This document shows, piece after piece, positions 25,601 through 37,600 of a stretch of 64,000 nt of DNA. The stretch is taken from contig CM041298.1 of the NCBI GenBank assembly GCA_023052935.1, forward strand, positions 50,853,313 to 50,917,312. Reading direction: 5' to 3'. This DNA is from Piezodorus guildinii (taxonomy: Eukaryota; Arthropoda; Insecta; Hemiptera; Pentatomidae). The notes below the pieces were generated by a model that was not told where the DNA came from, ran no database searches, and saw only the letters and a program-made list of their open reading frames with translations. A program made the translations under genes and the position numbers. The stretch's first letter is position 1. Each line of letters starts with the position of its first letter.

Positions 25601-28600
25601 ACCCCTAAACGTCTATTTCCGTTGAAAATTAAATTTCGAGAATTTTCACGATCGCAATTCTTTTCATACTATACATTTTCTTAAGTAAAAATAATATAAG
25701 ACATATTTAACAGTGGCAGCGATTCTCACCTTAACAACTAAACAATATCAATCAAGAAGATATATCATAGTATATCTATTTCTTCATTTTTTGATAGATT
25801 CCAATAACTTTGAAATTATTCATATTTTAAGGATTCGCTCTTATCTATTCCTTAATCCCGACTCTTTTACAGTTATCCCAACTCCCAAATCCAGCTATGA
25901 TTAATATCCTTACCTCCTGTCACATTAATGCACAATCCCTTATTGCCCACTATGATGAATTTCAAAAATATTTTCTAGACAATTTTTATCACATCATAGC
26001 AGTATCTGAAACCTGGTTAAAACCTTACATTCCTTCCTCACAAGTATCCCTCACCAATTATTCCTTCCTTCGCCATGACCGATCTGATCGCAGGGGTGGT
26101 GGTGTGGGGTTGTATATACATGACTCTCTCAAGGCCAAAATCCTTCTCCAATCACCTTCTCTCGACCATCCTCATATCAAATACATGTTTGTTGAAATCT
26201 CCACTGTTTCATCTCCTCTCCTGTATGCCATTGTCTATCGACCGCCTCATGTTCCTTTCGATAACCTTTTTGAGTCCTCCCTAGTCCAATTGGTTTCAAT
26301 TACTCCAATATCATAATTTCCGGCGATTTCAACGTTAATATGATGTCTGAATCATGTGATAAATCTTTCTTAGTAAACCTCTTGTTTTCCCTAAATCTTT
26401 ATCTTGTTCCTTATTTTCCCACCCATCATACGCAATTCTCCGACACCTGGCTGGACCATCACATAACAGATTCATCCCTAAAAATCCTTTCATCCTCCCA
26501 GCACCCGGTTCCGTTTCTTTCATCGCACGACCTTATCCAGATTTCATATGACCTACCAGTAAAATCCTTTACTCCCAAAGTGATATCCTATCGTAATTTG
26601 GATCTCCTATCCTACGAATCACTTCGATCTGACCTGGAATCACTAAATTGGGATACCATATACTCCTGTAACTCTATCGATCCTATGATTTCCTGTCTCA
26701 CCTTAAATCTGAAAACCATACTAGACATACATGCGCCTATTAAAACCCGAACCTTCCGCCGTCCCACTGCTCCTTGGCTGACTTCCGAAATAAAGGAAAT
26801 GATGAGAAGAAGGGAAGCAGCCAGACGTAAATTCCGTCGCACTCGCTTTCCAGATGATTACGCAAATTATAAACAGCTTCGAAATGAAACCCAGGATGCA
26901 GTGCGACGTGCGAAATCCCTCTTCATCCATAATGTCCTCTCCAGTGCTTCAAATACTCAATCCAAATGGAAAATCCTCCGCAAACTATCCCTTCCAGAAT
27001 CTTATAACTGCAATTCCATTTCTATCCCACCAGACGAACTTAACAATTATTTCGTATCCTTATCACCTTCCTCGTCTTCCACTACCGATATTGGACATAA
27101 TACTTTTAATCCAGAAAGTTTCTTCTTCTCCCATATTCCATATGACGAATTAATAACAACTGCTCTTAAATCCCACACCAATGATTATGGACCCGATAAC
27201 ATACCAGTAAAACTAATTAAATCCTGTCTACCATTTCTTATTCCAGTACTCTATCATATATATAATTTTTCCTTTACAAACTCCATATTTCCTACTTCCT
27301 GGAAAACTGCCTTAGTTCGTCCATTAAACAAAATTCCAAATCCTTCCTCACCGTCTGACTTTCGTCCTATTTCTTTACTTTCTAATCTTTCCAAACCCTT
27401 GGAACGCCTTGCACAAAACCAACTATCAAATTTCCTGGAAGAACGCGCTCTAATCAATCCTCTCCAATCCGGCTTCCGACCTGGTTATTCCACACAATCC
27501 GCTCTCCTAAAAATAATCCACGACTTCCAATCCGCCATTGAAAACAAAAAACTGACTATCCTCATCCTTCTAGATTTTTCTAAAGCCTTTGACACAGTTG
27601 ACCATAATATCCTCCTTACCAAACTACGAAATCTCCCTTTATCCAATAGTGCTCTGTGCTGGTTTCAATCCTTCCTCTCAGATCGTTCGCAGTATGTGGT
27701 AGTTCCAGGCCAACCTTCTTCCAGAACTTTACCTTTATCCTGTGGTGTTCCTCAAGGTTCATCACTGTCTCCCACTTTATTTTCTATTTACATTAATGAC
27801 CTTCCTCTCCACATTCATCACTCCCAATATCATATCTATGCTGATGACTTCCAAATTTACCAATCCTTCGCTCCTTCGGACCTATCACTAGCAATCGAAA
27901 AGCTGCAAGACGATCTCAACCGAATTAGTTCTTGGGCAGCCGACAACAAGCTAAAACTAAATGTAGAGAAAACTAAAGCTATCGTGATAGGATCCCATCC
28001 TCTCCTTAAAAACATCCACCAATCCCAACACTGTTTCTCAATGACAATCCAATAAAGTTTCACCAAACCGTTAAAAACCTAGGACTCACCCTCGATCAAA
28101 CCTTATCCTGGAAAAACCATATCTTTGAAATCTCTCGTCGCACATTTTCCACCTTAAAACACCTAAATTACCTTCGTCATCTTCTTCCTTTTGAAACCCG
28201 TAGGCTTTTGGTTAGTTCCTTAATATTCCCCCACTTTGACTACTGCTGTGCGGTGTATGGGGGTGTCTCTGGAGATCTCGAAGCAAAACTAAAACGATTA
28301 TTCAACTGCTTTATCCGCTTCATCTTTGGGATATCCAGGGACACCTCTGTCACCCGATTCTACGAAGAGTTGAAGTGGCTTTACCCTTCCTACCGTTGTA
28401 AGTACTTCCTGGCTTCCTTTCTCTTCCAAGTTCTCCAATCCCGCCGTCCGTCTTACATAACAGATATGTTTCTTTTCAAATCCTCAGTCCACACACTCGC
28501 TCACGGCCTTCGGACATGTATATGATGCCCCATCGAACTGCAGCTTTCGACAGATCTTTCCTAATTCGATCTTCATCCTTATGGAACTCTATTCCTTCTA

Positions 28601-31600
28601 ATATCCGTGACTCCAATACTCTTCCGACATTCAAATCTCGCCTGTTCAATCATCTCCTGTCCCTCCAATTTCCGAGGAATCCTAATTAGTTTTCTAATTT
28701 CAATTAAAATTAATAACAAAACAGATAGAAGCGTTTATATACCCATTATATTTTATGTTATCTGGTGTTTTGCACTTATTATATTATTAGTATATTGTTA
28801 AAAAACAAAAAACACTGAAATGCTTTTTTAATGAAAATTGTATATAAGTACATATTTCTTATTATGTTTATTATCTAGTTTAATTTTCAATATTATTATT
28901 TAAGACTGCTTTTTAATCCATTGTTTGTAATTTCTATTGTTTCTTTGTATTCTTTTTGTATACTCTAAGACCTTAAAGTTTTTATTTTGATTTTCCTGTT
29001 ATGTTATTCTAAAGGGACTAGTCCCAGAATAAATAAAGATTTATTATTATTATTATAGCCTATCCGAACAAGTTCGACTTATAATCAGTCTTGTTATCTG
29101 ATAATATCTTTGTTAATTAAAGACAGATAGATCTAGGGTCAATTCAATGATCTCATATGGGATTAATTAACTACTAACTTTGAATCGGCGGAGAAGAACA
29201 CAGTCTAAAAACTGCTGCTTGTTTTTGAGATCGTGAAAGTGATAGAACATCTTGTTGGCCTCGATGGCGTAAGCGATCGTGTTGGTAAAGGGCATAGTCA
29301 GCTCCTCGTCCTCTTCGGTGAACTTCAAAGAGGGGGTATTCTTGTCGTAGACCTCGATGACGCCCAACAGCTTTTCTTCCAGGTGCATCGGAAACGACAG
29401 CAAGCTCCTAAGCTTATATCGTCATACTTAATCACTTTCAAGAACTATACATAATATACAGTGTGTTTAAAAAAGAATATACGTATTTCGAATACATATA
29501 TTAATTAAACCTTAAGACAAACCGATATGAAACTATACACACATATTTAAGAACCTCTCAAGTTCAGGTTACAGATGTTCAATATGTCCTCCATCAGCGA
29601 AACTAACAATATCACATCGATACTTAAATTCCTCCCATACTTGGCAATCCTGTATAAGGATGATAAATAAGCCAGCAAGTCCGATTAGCCATAGTAGCAT
29701 AAAGTGACGTTAAATAAATAAGCAACAAACAAACAATAAGCCAGCAAGCTGGGCAATGTACTTCGACATGTTATGGCAGTACTGGTAAGGTTCTTCAACT
29801 CTTCCGAATTCTTTGAGAGTGGTGGTAAATAAACGTTGACTTTACCGAAACCCAACAGGAAGAAGCAAGAGGGTGTCAAGAGTGCACTTCGCAAACTCGA
29901 GAACACAAAATGGGCATGTAAAACTCGGAGAAATAAACAGGCGAAGTAACCATTTGAAACATATGACGGTTACCAAGCAAAACAGAAACAACTGACATCC
30001 AGCGTCTATTGATATACACTAGACTATTTATTCGTTTCTCCAATAGCTGAGGTGAGCAGTGATCAATAGTCAGGACAAAATAATTGTTATTAATTAATAA
30101 GTATATCCTTCTTGAACCACCCTGTATTAATTTATAATCAATTATTTCATTCTCAGTTGATTATTATTAAATCTAAAAATCAGCAATACTTCAATTAGAA
30201 ATACCTCGGGTCCTATCTGGAAGATGTAGGGGTGTCTGAGGTTGATGTCCGAAACAAGGTAGGACATGTAAGGAAAGGAACTAGAATGCTACACCCGGTG
30301 CTCTGGAACAACACCATCTCAAATGATAACAATCGGCGTATCTTCGCAGCTGTTGTGGAGTCCGTATTAACCTATGGATGTGAGGTATGGTCGATGACTG
30401 CTGGGTTATATGCCAAAGTTCGGACTGCGGAAATGTCTCCAGTTAATGATTGAGGTGAAGCGACAAATGGGTATAGAGGAATCAGTTTCTGAAAAGATCG
30501 GGAAACGGCGGTTGAGGTGGAATGGGCACTTCAGGAGAATCCGAAAGAGCATTGGTCAAACAGAACTGGACTGGCAGCCGCCTGAATAGCGTAAGCGAGG
30601 ACGATCAAGAACCACGTGGATGAATAGAGTCCGAGAAGAGATGGCCGGTCGAGGTCTACAAGTGGGACACTGGGAAGATAGAGATATGTGGAGCTCGACT
30701 CTGAAATGACCGGTATCTCACGTTGGAACGCACCGCCAGTAAGTAAGAATTAGCAATACTCTTTTCTGTAGGTGGCTAATTATTTCATAAACATTACTAT
30801 ACTGTAACATTAAAAACCACGCACTAACCTGCAATCCCCCGTAAACGGCTTGTTAATGGACGAATACAAAGGATCATCTTGAACTACTTCTATATTGATG
30901 AGCTTCCTTTTTTTCGCAACTTTGGCAGCAGTAGTTGTGTGATAAACCGGTCTTTCGCTCACGCTGCCCTGAAGAGAATCGTCCATTACATCATTATCAT
31001 TCATTACATCATTTTATTATATTTGGACATCTACCTCTTTGGCTTTAGAAGACAGAATCCCTGCGACCGCTCTTGGTACTAAATTAAACTCAGGGTCGTG
31101 AACGAATACCGAGCATTTAGTTGCATTGAAAATCTCCATGGTTTGCTGCTGGACTTTGTCATAAACCAAGTTCGACCCTGAAAGTTTTATTTAAAATATA
31201 CATTCAGTGTCTTTAAAGATGCTATTATGTGATATTAATAGTATTCTTCAAGCTGAATGCCAAGGTAAAAATTGAAAGTGAAAGTACATCCAGCTGGCTT
31301 CATTGGCGTATACGATTGTGTTGGTAAAAGACATGGTAAGATACATCATCCTCTTCGGCGAACTTCAAAGAGTACTTTTACAAGTACGAAAGTAGCTTTA
31401 AATGATCATTTACACCATGAAAGCAAAAATTAACTATTCTGAATAAGCAAGCAGACTCTCTTAATCAATTATTATAATACGTTAGGTTCTCGAGTGGAGA
31501 AGGTGGGGAGAAAAGCTACCTATTCCAACTATATCGCCTTTTCTTTTAATTGTTCGCTTATTTTGCACCTTTTAGAATTTGTTTTCACTTTTCTAAAATC

Positions 31601-34600
31601 GTACTTTTATCTACTTAACATTGGCCATATTGAAATAAAATTAGGAATAATTGTATTATTTTTGGGTTTCATTGAAATTTATTATTATTTTGTTAAGTAG
31701 TTTTATGGACCAAGAAGAGTAACTACCTGCCCATGACAGTACTTCAACAAAAGAATTTAAAATGGCTGTGCACCGGTTGCTGTTCAATTTTTCTTCCTCA
31801 TAGTTGCAAGCACTCCTCAGCATTCCGTAGCAATGTCTGAAAGCAATTTTAGTATTAAAATGTATTCACATGCAATTTTCATAAATCTATATTTATTAAA
31901 AATGAGCAGGTAGGGAATCTGAGTTGAGAGGTCCCAACCACAGGCTACCTACACAATATGATATAAACCGAATGTTTCCTATTGGTGAAATACATACTCA
32001 AGCCTACATGTCATTTGCAAACATTGGTTATGCTCTAATCATAATATCTTGTTCATTGCTTATTTATTTAACGTCACTTTATGCTACCGTGGCTAATCAA
32101 CCGGAAAATGATACTGTGGGAGTCCTAAATGTTGCCTATCCAGGTTTAATTCGGATAGGGATCTTTAACAAGTACCTTACATCGCACACCTCGTGATGTC
32201 CAATCCAAAGGACGGCATGAATAAGGATTTTTGATTTATTAAAAAATACCATTGCCACCTGAAAGTTTAACCCATCATCTTGGGTATAGAAGGCTGTTAT
32301 GCTAGCCACCACGCCACAGGCGACTCCTAATTATAATATCTGTTCAAATGCTTATTTCAACACTTTCTCAGCAGTAGCTGTCAAGTTACTTTGATGAAGA
32401 AAGATTTTTTAGAGCGTAAGTTTTAGGAAAGACATTGCTGCAGATGAAGACTCTTGTAGAAGACAGAGAAATGGAGATCCTGAGTTGGACTAACTCAACT
32501 CTACGCTGAAAGGCACAAGAAGAACGTTAAGAAGAATTTTAACCTCGTATCTTTTCACGTCTACATAATTGCATCAAAAGAATAAGTGTAGTAGAAAAAA
32601 TACCTATTAAAGCTACATTACTTGATTATTTTTTAATGTGTTTCTTCACGCCTGAAGTTCTATAATATATAAACTCTTGATACTTTACTTCGGGCTGAAT
32701 CTATAACCGTGATAAAAGATCAAGAACGGTGTTTTCCAACCTAAGGGGTCCGAGAGCTGTCATTTTGAAATTATTTTAAATCTCCATAACGTACAATATT
32801 TCTGAAATCTTGGTTTTTAATAAAAATCACACAAGCTCTACAAAGACAATTTAACATTTTAAGTGATACAATTGCAAGAGATCAATAACAAGTGGCAACC
32901 ACACGATTTTTCATCGAACGATGCTACAGTGGGAGTACTACACATCTATCCAGGTTTAATTAAGGTAGGGATCTTCAACGAATATCTGATATCGTACATG
33001 CTAGTGACTATTATTTTACGTTCCCACCGAAGGACGGTATCCTTTGGCCAAAAAAATAAAAATTCCTAGGTCATCTGATGTGTTTGAAACCGCGACAGTG
33101 GTTATAGAAGGCTTTGATGCTAGCCACAGTTGACTCCTCCTCCCCCATAAGATAATTAATTTTTAAAGTTATTCAAATCAAACTTACCGGAATGACTCGG
33201 TCACTATACCGCTGTATATTTCTTCACAGCCCTCGAAATCTTTAAAGTTGACTAAACCCATGAAATGGGTGTACCTGCCCTTTTCTAATGGGTGCTCTAT
33301 CGGGAATAACATGCAATTGGAAAAATTGTCTTGGTATTCTTCCCTGAGAACTTTGTCTAGTTGGCAGTAAAGCTCTCCTTCCAGTTGACCTTTTTCCATC
33401 CTGATTGGGCCTTCAGCTTCCCTTATTCTTATTACCGTATCGCACTTATCCTGCAAAGTAAGTAGTATGTATAACTTAAAACAACGATAACATTGTTAAT
33501 CCTATAACGCAGTGGTTCCCCACAACATTTTTTCCCGGACCCCTTCCTTCAATCATTTCAATCGCAAGGACTCCTAATTCGTAAAATTTAGGAAATGCTA
33601 CATTCTATCGCCTACATTTCATGCGAAAAACCAATACCAAAACTAGACGTGCTAAAAATTGCAAAGTAGGATAGGTCAAGAATAGAAATGAAGAAAAATC
33701 CTGGCTCCAGGAGTTTACTTCAATCTGCCAAACACTGAATCACTAAAATTTAATTCTAAACCCAACAGATGGTCCTAGAATGTTTTAAAGGGGATAAAAA
33801 ACCTTAGTTATGCTGTTCTTCGGTGGGAGTATAAAATGGCGGTCTCGAGCCTGAGCGATTTAATGTACTCCTTAAAGATCCTTATCCTTATAAAACATGG
33901 ATAGGCAAAACTTAGGACTCCTTTTTTAGCATCATCCAATAAGGCGAAGTAGCATTAAAATGACGCTAACTGAATAAAAATGGACTAAACTTTAAAAAAA
34001 AACTTATACAAGATAAGTATTTATTTAATACCCATAAAGAAATCAAGACTGTTCACCTGGGGTGTAGTGGCTAGCGTAACAGCCTTCTATGCCCGAGGTC
34101 GCGGGTTCAAATCGTTATGTTATGTCATTTGTAAACCATTATGTCTATTGTAAACTGCCCTTCTGAGGGGAAGTAGAAAAGTGGTACATAGCCTGCGCGA
34201 TGTCAGATACTCGTTATAGATCTCTATCCTAACAAAACCTGATTAGGCAAAATTGGGGATCCTGACTGTAGGATCGTCCGATTAGTTACAACAGCATAAA
34301 GGGACGTTAAATAAATAAACAAAGAAGAAATCAAGTATTGTTCATTATCTGATATGAAGTTACAGTTATCCTTTGAGCACATTACTTTTGAAATGTTAGA
34401 AAATGGACAATTTTAAGGTTGCGACTGCAGGAGCCGTTACCTATTGGTGACTATTAGGAATTATACAAATTAGAATGTTGAATTTGTCTGTGTAAAGCTT
34501 GTGGTTCTTATTAAAAACAAAGGCTTTAATAATATTTTACGTAAAGTTCATTTAAAATAATTTCTCTTTGATCTATCGTGGACCGCCTAAACGCACTCTG

Positions 34601-37600
34601 CTGACCACTTGCTGGGAACCACTGCTATAACGACATGATACATCGCAAAAAGTTTCCGTATCAGCTTATGACTTAATGTTTATATCATTATCGTAAATAT
34701 CAAAAATTATTTATTCCATGACGTGCCTTGAACTTGATAGGTTGAGGAAGTTCTACGCGGCCGATTGCTCTAACCTTATAGCATTGGGGGCAGTTCACGC
34801 ATTCGAAGATGATCCCCACAGCTCCTAAGGTTTGATAGAACTAGAACAAGATTAATAAATAAACATCAACTACAATAAAATTAAATTAGGAAATAAAACA
34901 TTTAAAATTTAATCTAATATAATATATATATGTCAATAAATATTCAGAAAACATAGTAATGCCTATTACTATTTTTAGAACTGTGGAAGGAAAACTACTC
35001 CGGTGCGGTCCTAAGAATAAAGAATGGCCACGAAAAAGGAAAGTTTCTCGCTCATGCAGACGATCTCGCCCTCTTCGTGGAAACGGAGGAAGAGGCGGGC
35101 GCGCAGATAAATGCCCTCTCAAGGAAAGCCAGGAAAACGGGTCTACAAATCTCCTCTGAAAAGACAGAAGTAATGACCGCGGATTCAAAATACAAGAAGA
35201 AGGCGGTCGACACCGTATGTAAAAGGATCAGGGTAACCCAAAAAGTCAGATACCGAAGAGAAGTCATCTGCAATAACGGATCAGACCGAGAAAGCTTTAA
35301 AGAAAAAGTCACTAAACAGAGGAGGTCGAGTTTCTACATCAGGACTTTTACAACAAAAAGAATCTATCTATTAAATCCAAAGTCGGACACTTTAACACCG
35401 CGAGAAATCCGTGATACTCTATCAGACAGAGACCTCCTGTCTCCCAAGCGTGGAAAAGCTTCTAAAAGTAGAAAGAAAAATCCTTAGGAAAATCTACGGG
35501 TCCAATAAGACACCCGAAGGATACAGGCTGAAATCCAACAAAGAAATTTACAGTAACAACAAAAGCCTGCAGACCGACATCAGGGTAAGAAGACTTAAAT
35601 TCCATGGAAACATGATGAGGATGATCCCTGAAAGGTTAAAACCGAGAAATCTTTCGGCGATGCCACCAGTGCAAGAACACGAAGGGATTTTTCAATCAGA
35701 TCAGGGTCGACATGAATTCAGGAGGACTGAAGGATTCAGCCTGTCAGTATCGAGAAACTTATAGAAAGCCACTGAACGATATAAACGTCTTCGTGAACAA
35801 AGAACGCCCAAAAAGGGTGGTGCGTTCTCAGAGGAAAGGAAGCTAATGAGGGAAGGAGGAAGTGAAGGAAGAAATTCTAAATATGATATTCGCGTGGTCT
35901 GTTTGATTGTCTCAAAGCAACAACAGCAAAACTGTTACTGTTGCATCCAAACATTGACTTAGTAAAGCTGTAATGAAGAATGTGGGTCGAAACATTAGTT
36001 AGTACTTTGGCTATTGGAATGTGCTCCGTACTGTCGCCATCCAATAGAAATACATTTAGCATTGGGTCAGTGGTGGATTAGTTGGATTGATTAATGATAT
36101 CATTGATCACTACAGTAATGGCACTACCGTATTGGAGCGCAACCATTTTTGGATATTTTTCAGCGTAAAACTTGCTAATATTCTATTAATAATAGGAAAT
36201 ATTTAAATTTTAGCTCTTTAATTATATACACCGCGTGACAAGTATAGATTATGTTAAATAAAGTTAAAAACAAAACAATGAAATGCCTCAGTAATGACAG
36301 GATTATGAAAAATTAAATAGACGCCCTTGGTGGTTCTCCTTACATTTTACTAGGTTCTCGTACATGTTACTCGGTTATCGCTACTTCTTATATATTGTGT
36401 TTGATTATTCTTACATAATGGTTAACCTTGGCGTGTAACTTGGAGGCCTCCAAGTTGCCAAGGGAGCTGAGGAGGGTGAACAATGCTCCTGAGTCGCAGT
36501 AGTGGAGTCCGAGGGGCTTCATGTAAGAATCTCGATTCGTCGGTCTAAACACCGTCCTGTAACTAGTAAAAAAAAAAAAAAAAAAAAAAAATGTATGAAA
36601 TAAACTGGCAAAAATTACAAGATCATAATTATCATAAAAATTGAAATAGAATTTTTATAAAATGTCTGTTTGAAAATGCTTGTTAGATATGCGGAATGGT
36701 TTAATTTAGGTCGAACAAAATAATGGTGCGTTGCTAGTTGAGATAGCTGATTTATACACATACAGACTAGGCATTTGCTCACAGCGTTTTTTTGTTTATT
36801 TATTTCAGTACAATTTCATTTATATGGATATGTTTTTTGGCCGGGTGTCTATAACTTTTATTGTTGTTTTCACCCTTTTGAAACTATAACCAGTTGGGTG
36901 TTCCTCGGAACGGCAATTTGAAGACAGTGTCCGTGTACAAATTTAGGGGAAGATATTATTTGTTATAAAACCTTTATCGTTATTTTAAATGAAAAAATTA
37001 CATTTGCTACCTTTGTTAAGAGTTAGAGCTTTATTGACTCGCTCTTTGCCAAAAAAGCTGTGTTGGTGTTGCTCGTATTTTTATATATAACATTTGTCGT
37101 TGGAATAGAATAGAATATAAAAAGATTTTTATTCTGGGACAAGGTCCCTTAAGAACAATTGATATGTACAATTAGGATATATATATAATGTGTCTGGCTA
37201 CAAGACCAAAGAATTATAATTATTCTTATTCACAATGATATAAAAAGAAAAGAAAGGATACAATAAAACAAAAGAGTAAAATAAATAAATAATAACTTCT
37301 GATGAGTTAAACAAAACTAAACATTTAAACTTATTCATAATAATTGATCCATATAAAAATATGAACAATAAATAATAAATTTTCTTTTTAAATTGATATT
37401 TGATTTGAAATATCTTATTGATCGTTTGTTTGGGATGACAGTAGGTACTGGAATAGCTGGGACTTGAATGATGGTAGGGAAAAAGCATGGCGGATATGAG
37501 TAGTTAAGGAATTCCAGAGAGTAGTGAAGCGGACAATAAAGGAACGATCAAAAGTTGTTGTTCTATGGGTAGGAATATAAAGGTCGGAATGGCGTGATCT

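Larger units (their letters stand above)
33510..34624. mobile_element. hAT-like non-autonomous element with perfect 8-bp duplication
   Basis: The ends CAGTGGTTCCCCACA (33510) and TGGGAACCACTG (ending 34624) are inverted. The 8-bp duplication CTATAACG flanks both sides (33502-33509 and 34625-34632), the hallmark of hAT transposition. No transposase inside; it carries two SINE copies. Inserted between gene A exons 3 and 4. Confidence 0.92.
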
